This document shows positions 1 through 10,960 of a DNA stretch of 64,000 bases, in pieces. The translations under genes and the position numbers were made by a program. Under the pieces are notes generated by a model. It saw only the letters and a program-made list of their open reading frames with translations. It did not search any database and was not told the DNA's origin. The stretch is from Lichenostomus cassidix (taxonomy: Eukaryota > Chordata > Aves > Passeriformes > Meliphagidae): contig CM039184.1 in the NCBI GenBank assembly GCA_008360975.2, forward strand, positions 41,549,797-41,613,796, written 5' to 3'. Within the stretch, counting starts at the first letter, position 1. Every line of letters begins with the position of its first letter.

Positions 1-1745
1 TGTTTTCTTTATAAACAGAATTGTTCCTCTTTGTTTACCCCTCCCTGACATTTCCATAGCAACACACAACCCATATAAGTACCTGTAAATATTTCTTTCA
101 AAAAGCACATGGGGAAGCAAACCACTATTTCTATGAAAACATTAAGCTTTCATATATATATATATATGTATATATATATTTTCTTATTTTCAGCACTGCA
201 TTTCTCTAGGTTCAAAAAACTAGCCTTTAAAAATAAATCAGCTAGAAAAACAAAATCCAACTGAACTGTGCTGTCTTCCCGCTATAAAGATCAGAACTGT
301 GCTCTTTAGGGTCAGACATTCTCAGCAAACTGCTAATATGTGACTTTAAGGCTACTGACTGTTTTGTGTACTATATGTTAGGTATTGGTAAATGTCACAG
401 TGCAAGTCCTATAAGCAGCAGTCCAAAGCAGAAGTAATGTCATTAAAATCTGTGCTGTTTGTGCTGTTGGTACAGTGCAAGTATGTGAAGCCTGAATCAG
501 TTCACTCTGCTGTTCACTGATTACAGTGATGACTGATGAAATACTTTGATTTGAATCCACTTCTTATTGATATGTGACATTGATGTGACCAGCCTGATCT
601 CAATCTATCTCAATTCTATTTTTACCAAAACTACAACCTTCCATTTTTTAATCCCCTGCTCTCATATTCCCTCCTTAATTAAGTCAACAGTAAAGTATCT
701 AAGCATTGTTTATGCTACAAAACTTCAATGCAATGATAAAATAGCTTTGAGTTATTGTGTAATTGTTACAAGAGGAATGCACTACATCCACAACTTAATG
801 CAGGCCACAATATTCCATGCACTGTCATAGGAGATAATGGGAGCTGTAATATTTCTTCATGAGGCCCACCGGTTACAGTAGCTTGGCAGAAAGATGATGT
901 GAGACTACCATAATGCTACATGTTGCTATATACACCCCAGAATTCCCTAGCAATTACCCCAGTTATGAAGTTTTCCACTGACTATGCATGTAATTGAGAA
1001 CATTTCTACCACTTAAAAGGGAACTGAGAGCATTATTTGTTGTTCTAATTATCATTCTTCTTTGTATGTCGGTTTGAACAAACATGCAATATGTGAAACT
1101 TGAGATCAAAGTCTCTAGTTCCAGATATGATAAAGGTGGATTTTATTGTCCCAGAAAGGTCACCTAATAAAGCAAGCAAGCCCAAATAAGTCTGATGGAC
1201 CATAATTTGTAGGTTGGGCCTTATGACCTGACACAATAAACTTATTGCCTGGTACATAATTGCAGCTAGAAAATGGTTTCTAAAAGTTGACAGACACTAG
1301 ACTGGTTTTATATCTACTTTTACTTACTTTGACAGCTTAGAATTGTGATGTGAGGAAGCTGCCAAGGCTTTGTAGTGCAATTAAGTGACAAGAAAACTTT
1401 AAAGGGATTTAGAGTTAGGCTGTAAGTTGAAAACCAGGCTCATGTCTGGATTTAGATTTGATTTCAATGGAATGCTTTCCTGTTTTCCTGCCCTTAAGCT
1501 TTGGCTCCTCCAGCAACAGAGGCAGAAAATAAGTTACAAAATTGAGGTCCTGCAGGAAAAGCACATTCACAAGAAAATGCTATTCACAAGGTTCTGGAAA
1601 TCTCCTTGTTTTCTTTCATTCTGTGTGAACTTTCTGTATTTCTCGCTTTCTGCTATCTATTCCCTTTCCTCCTTTCAATAATAGTTCTATAGCACATTTC
1701 TGATAACTTCAGGGGTTTTTTAGTTCCCAGGTTTTGTTTCTTGTA
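1..1745. other. AT-rich unique non-coding sequence
   Basis: No gene or recognisable transposable element was seen. Open frames here stay under 90 codons, overlap on both strands and show no domain. The only structured element is the TA-rich simple repeat near position 152. Confidence 0.6.
152..179. repeat. (TA)n microsatellite
   Basis: An alternating TA run is interrupted once by a TG step. It is a common simple repeat, likely variable in length between individuals, and no function is implied. Confidence 0.9.
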
Positions 1746-1759
1746 GATACAATTCCTCT

Positions 1760-2080
1760 TTTCATTCTTTGTTTCTTTTTCTTTTGTTCTCTCTTTTACT
1801 TTTTCCTCATTCCTTTCTATAAGATTTTAGTCATGTTCTAGTTAAACATTGTTTCCCCACTGCTTTTTTCTTTCTCAGTCAACATTTTTCTTTTCCTAGT
1901 CCCTTACCTTAGCACACTGTAATCTCTGCAAGATTTCAGCCATGTCTAGGTTGTTGGCTTTTTACCCACTTCTTTTTATTTTCTCAACTGACATGTATTT
2001 TTTTTCCTAGTCCTTTAAGTTAGCCCACCCTGAGTTCTATATGACATCCCAGGGCTGTTTCTAGCTCATGCTAAGCTATT
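1760..2080. repeat. Diverged pyrimidine-rich tandem repeat, about 100-110 bp unit
   Basis: Two successive segments, about 1858-1960 and 1967-2075, share an order of landmarks: a CCAC start, a T-rich run with TTTTCTCA, then TTTTCCTAGTCC, a TTAGC(A/C)CAC block, and a pyrimidine-rich tail ending in TCTAG. A weaker third unit precedes them from about 1760. This points to an old local tandem duplication. The match is by eye and heavily diverged, so T-rich composition explains part of it. Confidence 0.45.
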
Positions 2081-2600
2081 TTATGATGGTTTAGCTATCT
2101 GCACATAACAGTGCAATCTCTTACATAGATGCTGTCTGTCTTTAACCTACTTAGCTCACGTATCAGTTACTGTGCATTAGCCCAAACAAGAGCTGAGTGG
2201 CCCATGTATCAAGAGGTTCTGGCAGGCCCATAAAGCCCGTATTTTTGTTGTAAATGATACATAAGCTAGCTATATAAGTTTGAATACAGCCCATAAGTTA
2301 AATAAGCTATAAGCATATTCATGAGTGCAGTATCACAAGTTTCCATTCAAAACATGCTTTAAGGTGTTCTTACCATGCTGGCCTTTTTCTTTTGGCCCAC
2401 ATAGCCTCATTTTTCACTAGTAATGTGCAGTATCAAAGACAGAATCTGGAATTAAGCATGTTCCTAGGAGATCTGTAGTGCAAGTAATAGTCTTTCCTTT
2501 GAAGAGTACTGCCCCAACACCTGTCCTTATGTCTCCAGTCCCACTATTCACTTCTTTTAACTGTATGAGTACATATTAATAGGTATATTAAATTAATCCA
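2081..2600. other. Unique non-coding sequence upstream of the solo LTR
   Basis: No gene was seen. The stretch carries several short GCCCA/CATAAGC-like motifs (near 2180-2310 and 2390) that recur irregularly, but not as a regular tandem array. It ends with the left copy of the target-site duplication of the LTR that starts at 2601. Confidence 0.4.
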
Positions 2601-2704
2601 TGTGGCTAGCACAGGTCTTTCCCATGAGAACTTTCTCCTGTGTTTTATAAACAAAGATAAAGTTTGGATGTTATTGAAACAGTGTCTTGGGATTTGGACA
2701 GTTC

Positions 2705-2724
2705 AGGCCTGGCCAATCAGGCCT
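2705..2724 (+). promoter_or_regulatory. CCAAT box within a 7-bp-arm inverted repeat in the LTR U3
   Basis: The arms AGGCCTG (2705-2711) and CAGGCCT (2718-2724) enclose GCCAAT. The same structure is intact in the 63-kb copy at 63174-63193, so it belongs to the family rather than being chance. It probably served as an upstream promoter element of the provirus; present activity is unknown. Confidence 0.6.
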
Positions 2725-2770
2725 AGGGGGAGGTTTCTGACTGATCAATCTGGGTGACCTCTGAAAAGTC

Positions 2771-2776
2771 TATATA
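2771..2776 (+). promoter_or_regulatory. LTR TATA box
   Basis: TATATA lies about 55 bp downstream of the CCAAT box and just upstream of the presumed U3/R border. The second copy of the family has TATAAA at the matching place. Confidence 0.6.
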
Positions 2777-2867
2777 GGTTGGAGTCAAAATAATAGAGCT
2801 CTCTTTTCTTGCCACACTGAGAACCCGGGTCTTTTTCTCTGCTAGCGGCTCAACAGCGACAAATCCA

Positions 2868-5849
2868 TATTATTAAAGAATGTAACATTTTTTAAAATTG
2901 AAATCCAGAAGCTTTTCACTCTAGTGAGCTTAAAATCTCCACAAAGCTTTGCATGAAAATATGGGACATTAAAGTCAGCTGTAGAGCTGCAAGTCTATAA
3001 TTGTTACACTGACGACAATGGTAAAACTCTTGATAAACACCAGTGGGGCCCAAATTCTTCCTAAGGACATCCAAGGTATCATTCTAGGGCTAGTCAGAAT
3101 TTTCACATAGTGAGGACAAAAGGAAACATGCGGCTTTTAAGGAACCATTAGAGCACAGTAAATCAAAAATTCAATACCTGGTCCCCTTAACTGCAAAATA
3201 TTAAGTGTACACGTACCTTCTTAGAGAAATTTTCCTGAAGCAGGTGCCAACCATTTTCTTATGACAGGGGTAACTGAGTTTTTTACTGACAGATCTATTC
3301 CACACTTTAGTCCTAGATACTCTCTTTCAACATGGCATAGCTTCAAAAGATTTGGCTTTGACTCAAGCAATTTCCCATTTAAATGCAATGAGCAATAGAC
3401 ATATAAGTAAACAGGAAAAAAGAACTTATTGTTTACAAAAGAAAGTTTAGCTTTCACTGGTAAAAGTATTTTGTAAATGGTTTTTAAAAGTTGGAAAAAG
3501 CATCCCCTGTGCTAAAGAAAGGGACTTTATCATTTACATTATACCACAAGACTGTCAGAATGATTAAAAATACATCAAGCTTTCTGAATGTCACTAATAA
3601 GCAAAGCAATGTAAAGTTCACATGGGATGCAGAAGAGAGACTGGCACAGTGCCTATTGAACTTCGGGTTAGAGCACCGTGGAACTGCTTCAAAGAAACTT
3701 TCATGCCCTGCACATAATATGAATCTGCCCCTTTAGCTTATTCACCTGCTTTCAGAGCTAAGCTTTGCTAGAGTTACAACTATAATTGGGTCAGGGATCT
3801 CCAGTCCAACCTGCCTGTCCCCAGATACAATTACAGGATTGTTTCTAACTTGTCTAGGGAACCAGGGTTAACTGCATTCCCCTAATGTGTCCTGGATACA
3901 GGGACATGGCTCAGTCCTGCATGCTGTGTGGCTCTTAAGCTGTGGCTCTTAATTGCATCTTAGAGCTGGGAATCTAGAATCCTTTACAGTTGCAGTGTGG
4001 CACTCACCAGAAGCAACCTAAAGTAGCTATGTTCAAAAGGAAGGGTATTTCTTTTCCTTCTTGTGAGAGTTCCAAGAAGCCCCAACTTTTTATCTACTCA
4101 GTGTTTATGTTAGCCTGCTTTGAACTGTTTTTTCATACCTTAAATATCATTACAAAAAATACTTGTTGTTTTATACCTCCCCCTACACAGTAAACTAATC
4201 AGAAACTTAAGGAGCTTCATCTTTATTTATTAGGCTCTTTTGATTTAAAGAGATTGTGAGTTCCATCACACATCTGGTAGATGAAAGCCTGCCCAGAGAC
4301 CAGGAGTATGAACAGCCTGATGCTGTTCCCTCCAGCACATCTGTCAGATAGCAGCTTAGGACTGAAGTGACCACTAGCAGCATCTGCCAAAAGTTCCTGC
4401 CAAGCTTAGGATGCAGAGATGTTTATAAGCTACTTGAAGTGTTCCCTGATACTGTAATTAAGACTTTGCACTGGGAATGTGAGGTCAATCATTGTCTTGT
4501 ACAAAAATATCACACCCCCATGAAAGAAGAAGTTCACTTCATTTGCATGTTTTAAGATCATAACCGTGAGAGACTGAAAGAACTTTATCATAGAACATTA
4601 GGAAACAGAAACATATCATTACGTACTTTAGGAATGCATTAAATGTAGATCACACCCTTTTTAACAATCACTGTAGACTTAGGTGTCAATGGTAAACTTC
4701 GTTCTCTATATCCTTTTTCCTTGTTTTACAGTAAGTTGTTGGTACACTTCCTCCAGTGGAAGAAAGCTTCTCTAACAAAGGGAATGGTTTTGTTTGCTTG
4801 CTGATTTAAGTCCTAAGAAACTGACAATTACAGAAGAAAACAAACAAAAAAAAAATCCGAGAATATTTCTCACAAAGTAAAATGCCTTATGTCACACGTA
4901 ATTAAAGATTCAGGTGTATTATAAGAAAATAGTCAGATTCCCTGAGGGCAGCCCCTGGTTTCAGTTTTATGAGAAAGACAGGGTACAGCAACCCCTTCCA
5001 CTAAGGTCAACTCATTTTGAAATGCTGCAATTTAAGAAGGCAGCCAACTGTCCAGAGAGAAGATATCTGCTCTAGGTAAAGGACATTTGCCCCTCTCCAC
5101 AGATGAGGGGTAGAAATACAATGCCAAGCATGTGATTTCTAGCTTCAAGATTTCAGAAACATGTCCTTCATTTCACAGTAACCATCAAGAAAGCATGACT
5201 TGAAGTCAACCTGTTCCAAAGAGAATTTAACAACTCTTGTACAATGCAGTGAAAGCTTTTCTGGATGACTTTCACATGATTTTCTGGGGAACAGCAAAAT
5301 ATCAGACTGCAACTTCCTTTTCCTGATGTTGAGTAAATGCGATTTCCTCACATGAGATATTTACTCACTATAAGCTATGGTCTGTCAAGGTAAGAAAAGA
5401 AGTTACATACAGCACTTCCCAAAGACTTTCTGCTATACTAGAGTTCAGCTTCATCCCTTGTAGAGTATACTAGTTTTGTTTGTAAACATATTCTATCAGA
5501 AAGCATGAGTTTCCATAGTTGTTTCATAGTTGAAAGTGAGAAATTAATCCTGCTGTTCCCAGGGAATTGCAAATCCTGGAAACTAAATTTATTGCACTCT
5601 GAACCAAATCATCTCTCTTGTTGGCATGTTATTCTCTGGTTCTACTCCTGAAGCATCCTGCAGAACAAAGCAGGATTCTAACCATTGTTATGACAATTGA
5701 TACTGAATTTTTTGTGACACACCCGACATTTTTCCCCATCTACACTGTCTGGAATTGAAATCTTAGATCAAGTAAATGGCAGATTACCTAGAGACAGTGA
5801 CATCTGGTTTTCAATCCAGGGTATTACTACAGACTCGGAAAAGGGAGAA
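2868..5849. other. Unique AT-rich non-coding sequence
   Basis: No gene or confidently named repeat was seen. The segment 3780-3975 is slightly richer in GC and contains direct CTGTGGCTCTTAA-like repeats near 3926-3950, but matches no element I know. Open frames are short and overlapping. Confidence 0.5.
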
Positions 5850-6240
5850 ACATGCTCATGTTGAGGAGTACAGTCAGTGCCGGTAGCTGCAGAACTGCTC
5901 CAGGCTGAGCTCTGGGTGGTGAGAGCCCCAGACAAGAGGCTGTGAAGTGGAACCAACCTTTGCACAGCAAAGGGCACGGGGACCTGTGGGGTCAACCAGG
6001 GGCATTGACACTCAGAGACATGGCAGGAACCAAGGATCCCCAGATTCTCCCATTCTTAGACTGGGAGGGTACAAAAGCACAGAGGTTCCTTTGTTCGGGC
6101 TCCCTCCTCAGGGGCACCAGCTCAAGTGCTTATCTCTGGTTGCCCCACAATTAAATTACTTAAAGGATGCTGATGTCTGAGACTGCTATGGAAACCCTGG
6201 GGTCGAGCCAGTAAGGAAACCTGGTCTGACAGCGTGAGTG
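5850..6240 (+). other. GC-richer island with LTR-like signals
   Basis: This block stands out from the AT-rich flanks. On the plus strand it has a TATA-like TACAAAAG at about 6070, then 60-70 bp of pyrimidine-rich sequence, then AATTAAA near 6150 and a short tail. That order and spacing resembles the U3-R-U5 layout of a retroviral LTR. I could not define TG...CA ends or a target-site duplication, so an LTR fragment is only a hypothesis. The overlapping frames on both strands (75-77 codons) do not look like protein. Confidence 0.3.
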
Positions 6241-8082
6241 TGTGTTGTGTAGCTGCAAAAGGGCTTCAGTCCCAGCTCAGATGGGGCAAGAGTGACTGAC
6301 TGAGTTGCTCCTGGATGGTCAGACAGGGAAGTTTCTTTAACACTCAGTCTCTGGCAGAGTTTTCTCCATTACTACATTTTATATTGAGGCTTTCCATTGT
6401 TAAACAGGCAGTGATGAGTGCTGCAACCAGCATCATACAATGCTGTTGTAACTTGAAAAGGAAAGACCACACAATCTGAGTAAAAGAAAAGAACAGTCAA
6501 ACCAATTGCACTAGGGGAAGTTCAAGTGCTGTCTATTTTTCCCACTGTCCTTTCAATCATAAATGTATTCAGTTTTCTCTGAACCTGGTAGATGGAGAGT
6601 CACATCTAATTGGGCCTGAAATTACTTTTTTCTGCAATTGATTGAGAGTGCAAACCTGGAAATACAAACTTAAGAGCCAGACTGAAGGCCATTTTAAAAT
6701 TTGGCCCCATGGTGTTAGCTGTTCTGTTGGCTGCCTTTCAGAGTAATTTGAAACCAATTTGTTCTTCAGCAGTACAATAGAGCAATTTTCTATCTGGTTG
6801 TCATAAACAGAACAAGTAAACAGCAGTGTCTAAGAGGGGTTAGAAGTCCTTGTGTACTCAAGGTCACTGTTTGGGTGAATGGCTCAGCTCAGATCCAGCA
6901 GATTGTAAGAAGCAGTGGCATAAAAGCATGTAAGCTTTTGTGTACTGATGGCAGCGGATGAGCAGCACAGATGAACACACTGAAGCCTCCACAGCATCAT
7001 CCAAATGCACATGTAAGTGGCACAGAGTACACAGCCACAATCCTTGAACCTTACTGAGAAATGTGCAACTGTGGCAATAGGTCTCAGGATATTCCAAAGC
7101 TTTATGGTGTTGAGACAGGCCCAAAATATTGAGTAGGTCCTTTATATCTCATTTAAGAAATTAGCATTGTTTGGTTTATCCTCACTTCTTTTGGGGCATT
7201 TGCAAAATCAGAATAGTACAGTAAAAAGCACAACCAGCCAGAAAAAAAGCTGTTAGAAAAATGGTCTTACTCATATTGATTTCATCCATTACAATACTCA
7301 CGTTTAATTACGTGCAACTTAAATATTTCCTAAAACATTGTCTAACAATGCTGTGTATTGTTAAACATTTCTTTTTTCCATTCAAATTCCTGCCCTGAGA
7401 AAACTGCATTTCACAGAGCGTAAAGCAAACTCTAAACCTGCACTACAGTTTCTAGAGCACTTTCGCATTCCTCAAAATGACAGGTGTTATATATGCATCA
7501 CATTATCTTTTCCAACTCTGCTCCTCAAGTATTCAGAAGAATAAGGTCTTTATGATTCAGACACTTAAAACTGCCTCTGGTGTTTGACTTTAATGTAGGG
7601 AACCCATTACACCAAGGCAACATTTCAGGCCATCACCTCCCAGAATGTAAAAGCAAACACAACCTTTATCAGCCAACAGAATAGTTAATATAAAACTATG
7701 ACAGAAGATACATCTGTTGGTAGAAAACATGAACAGAAACAGGATGGATAAATCCTGCCTATATTAAAATTATATCAGAGGGAGAGACTTCAGAAAAAAA
7801 TTCTTACTATATCTTCCAAAACTGAATTATGATTCTGAGGTACTCACTTGAACTAGAAATAATGGCCTTACTCACAGTGAAATCCATCTTTTGTTTTCAA
7901 AAGTGAATTTTCCTTCAGTGACAGAGAAAACCTTTAATACTGGAAGATGGAAGAGAAATTTTATCTAAAGTTCAGATTATCTTTCCTCATACACACAACA
8001 AATTATAGTTTCAGTCAGATAAGAAAATTAGCTGCTTCCTGGTTAATTTTGCAAGTTACCAGTGGACGTATTTCACAATGGC

Positions 8083-8118
8083 TGCATATATATATATAAA
8101 TATATATGCATGCATATA
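8083..8118. repeat. TA-rich simple repeat
   Basis: An interrupted TA run is followed by a TGCATGCA palindromic step. Confidence 0.8.
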
Positions 8119-10050
8119 AAAAACAGTGTAAAAAAATATTGCCTTTATCTTTCTGATGTATTGTAAAGCAAAAAACATATTGTAAGCAAGGTCAGAGAAC
8201 AATAAGTACATTAATGTCCTCCATTACACTTAGACTTCACAAAAGGTTCATGATATGCAAAAGAGAATTAAGTTCCAGCGACAACATAAAAGAATTTTCA
8301 TCTAGTTGAAATTTATAACTACACAAACAACACAAACATTTATTAATATCAATTTCTATATCATGAAATGAGAAGATTATCAAAGCAATAAGACAAAGCT
8401 CTTCCAAGAAATGCATGGGGCATAGGACAATGTTATTAGTTTATTTATTTGGACACTTTGGGTAGTTCTAAAGCATTTTGTCTACTTCTGTTTGTCAGAC
8501 AACTAACAGAAAATCTAGGAACAATTAGTCCTCAACTGCTGAAGTCATTAGCCTTGCTTGCAAAATATGTTGTATCTCCTTTTAAGGTTGGTCACTCTGC
8601 AGACATTCTGACAGCATTTTATTGCAGGTGTAACACAGTGGGAAGGCAAGGAGAGAGCAAAGCTTACCATTGCTGAAAGACTACAGTGTCTCCAGGAGCA
8701 TGTCAATCATAAAGATGATGCACGGAATTATGGGCTGCTGGGGAATCCCATCCAAAGCCTGTGAAGATCCCTAAGCAAACAAAAAAAAAGTCATTTTACG
8801 TAGCAATATTGCCCAACAATGCTGAAGTCATAATATTTTTTGTGGTAACTCTGCTCTGTTCTTGCTCTGTGGGAGTTGTTTGTCCTTCCACTCTGTCAGA
8901 GGAAATGCTCTTTAGATCTAGGTGGATGCTGAAATATGTAGGCTGGGCTAGGTGTCTCCTTACTCCCTGGAGCCAAGGTGTGTTGGTTATTCCCAACATA
9001 TCCCCTATATAACTTTAAAGTCTTTAAAATATATACTCAGTCAAGGAAACATCAGAGATCTTATGTTGAAAGTAGATTCCATATGAAGCTAAGTGACTTT
9101 ACTACCAAAGGCAACCCTTACACCTACATTTGAATAAATCCATTTGATATATAGTCACAGAATATTTCTTTTAAACAAAAACTGCCTTCCAAGTTCCTTT
9201 TCAGAAACTGAAACACAAGGAATGTCCTGAATCGAGGACACAGATTCGTGCATGAAAATGCAACAGTTTCTAAGTAGAAACAGCTGGCACAAAATAGCCA
9301 ACACACAGTAAAAACTGCTATAAAGCTTCCTTCATCCAGAGGCTGCAGGATTATTGGTTAGGATGATATCAATTTTTTCCTTTCCAAGGAAGGCAGTCAT
9401 CTTAAATAAGCCCCTGAGAAATTATAAACAGAAGGAAAATAAAGGTAATGTAAATATTGTAAAACAAGAAAGTTCTTAAGTATCACATTCTTGCACATCG
9501 GTACCCTCTAAGCCTCAGAGTCCTATCAGCTTTCTGATAAAACCAAGATTTTTGCCTCAGCTAGCACTGCAAAGAGCTCCCAGAGTGGAATGAACTCTGC
9601 TGTGTCGAATCGCAGGTTCTTTATTACTGGTGGTAATGTAAAAGGCACAAAAAGCAGCTCAATTCCTAGATCCCAAGAGCAGTTAGGAGTGCAAGCAACT
9701 ACAAAAATCATCCTCTGGATTGTAAACTGCACAATTTTGATAAGAAAGTCATTAGCAGAGAATGAAGAGGGCCCTTTACGATGACATTATATAGCTGCTT
9801 CAGAAGCAGACTTTAAGGTCAAAAAGTACTTCACATCTTCCTGCAGTATAGCCAAAATGCCATGTTTCAGGAAATCTGGTACAATTTCCTTTACTCTGAA
9901 GCTTCATGATTTCCCTTTTAGTTTCCAGGAGGTATTTCTTTTTTATGGGGCACTGACACTTTATTCCTGTGTATGTCATTTGTGCTGCTGTTCCTTTCTC
10001 CTGCTGTAGTCTGGGCTCTTGTTTTCTAATGTTTTCTATAGATAATTTGT

Positions 10051-10076
10051 GCATATATATGTATATATATATATAC
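10051..10076. repeat. (TA)n microsatellite
   Basis: A TA run with one TG interruption. It produces the tyrosine/isoleucine-rich stretches seen in overlapping frames on both strands here, which are artefacts. Confidence 0.85.
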
Positions 10077-10480
10077 AATTTGCATTACTTAATTTCTTTT
10101 CAATCACATTTTCTTCAGTGTCATATTTTACACTATACTTTTGTGCTTCCTCTTCTGCCTCATTGCACCTAAATGCACAATGTGCAGTGTCTTTAAAACT
10201 CAGGAATTCAAATACAATTATGAAACATGAAAAGCAGTAATGGACACAAAGAATGAGCGAAGATCAATGTTTATCTCAAAGGTAATGATTCGTGCTACAA
10301 AGAGCACTAAATAGGCCTGGAAAACAGTTTATACTATTTATAAAAAAAATTGTAACTAACTCAGCAAAGAAACCTCATTACTAGCTAGCTAATAACAAAT
10401 ATTTTTGTTGTAACATTTCTTTCTCAAAATACAATTAATATGAAAAATAGGCAAAAAAAGAAAATCAAAAAAAATACCCA

Positions 10481-10960
10481 GTTAGAAGGCAAAATAATGC
10501 TAGTACAAGTGAAAAGGGCTGGCAAAACAGCAGCAGAAAGAGGAATGGAATGTTCAACATAATCTTGGGGTCCCTGGAGTAGGTAATGTAGTCTGAGGGT
10601 AAACTGAACCTTGAAGAAATGGAGCCACAGCACGGCAGTTCAGGTGTAGCTCCTGTGAGAAAAGTACACCAAGCAAGCTGCAAAGGAGATCTAATGGTGC
10701 ACAGGTAAGTGGGCCAAGGCTGTTTCACCTGGCAAGAAGAAAGCTCTGTCGACAGAGGCTGGGTGCTGTGGAAGCTAGTTCACATCTACCTGCCAACACG
10801 CCAAAATGGAGATGAGTCCCTAAGGTGACATTGTCATTCCAGCCTGTGCACCAAGTCCCACAACTTCTTTCTCCTGAACTCGTCAGAAGATATCATACAC
10901 ACCTTGGGCATCCCAGCCTCAAGAATACTGGTGTGTGTCCCTCAGAGAAACGGGATGAAT
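10481..10960. other. GC-richer non-coding island, possibly an old repeat
   Basis: The base composition is clearly less AT-rich than the flanks and a perfect 14-bp palindrome sits at 10744-10757. No frame reads through, and no transposon family could be named. It may be an eroded mobile element or a regulatory patch. Confidence 0.3.

Larger units (their letters stand above)
2601..2861 (+). mobile_element. Solo LTR of an endogenous retrovirus, ERVK/class II-like by duplication length
   Basis: A 261-bp element begins TGTGGCTAGCACA and ends CTCAACAGCGACA, giving the canonical TG...CA retroviral ends with short TGT/ACA inverted termini. It is flanked by a perfect 6-bp duplication, AATCCA, at 2595-2600 and 2862-2867. 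A CCAAT box sits at 2713-2717 inside a 7-bp-arm inverted repeat, a TATA box at 2771, and a degraded poly(A) signal (AATAGA) at about 2791. No retroviral coding sequence is attached, so this is a solo LTR left by LTR-LTR recombination. A second copy of the same family lies at 63034-63294 on the other strand, which independently fixes both boundaries. A 6-bp duplication is typical of class II (ERVK) elements; the class call is inferred from that alone. Confidence 0.9.
6241..10480. other. Unique AT-rich non-coding sequence
   Basis: No gene was seen. It contains TA-rich simple repeats near 8083 and 10051 and otherwise single-copy sequence. Short frames are scattered on both strands with no coding character. 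Confidence 0.5.

Noticed and set aside
152..179. TA-rich tracts considered as replication origins or matrix attachment sites
   Set aside because: They are ordinary microsatellites; nothing in the sequence supports an origin.
10744..10757. Perfect 14-bp palindrome CTCTGTCGACAGAG
   Set aside because: A single isolated palindrome with no repeat or motif context; a related 10-mer at 44448 is likely chance.
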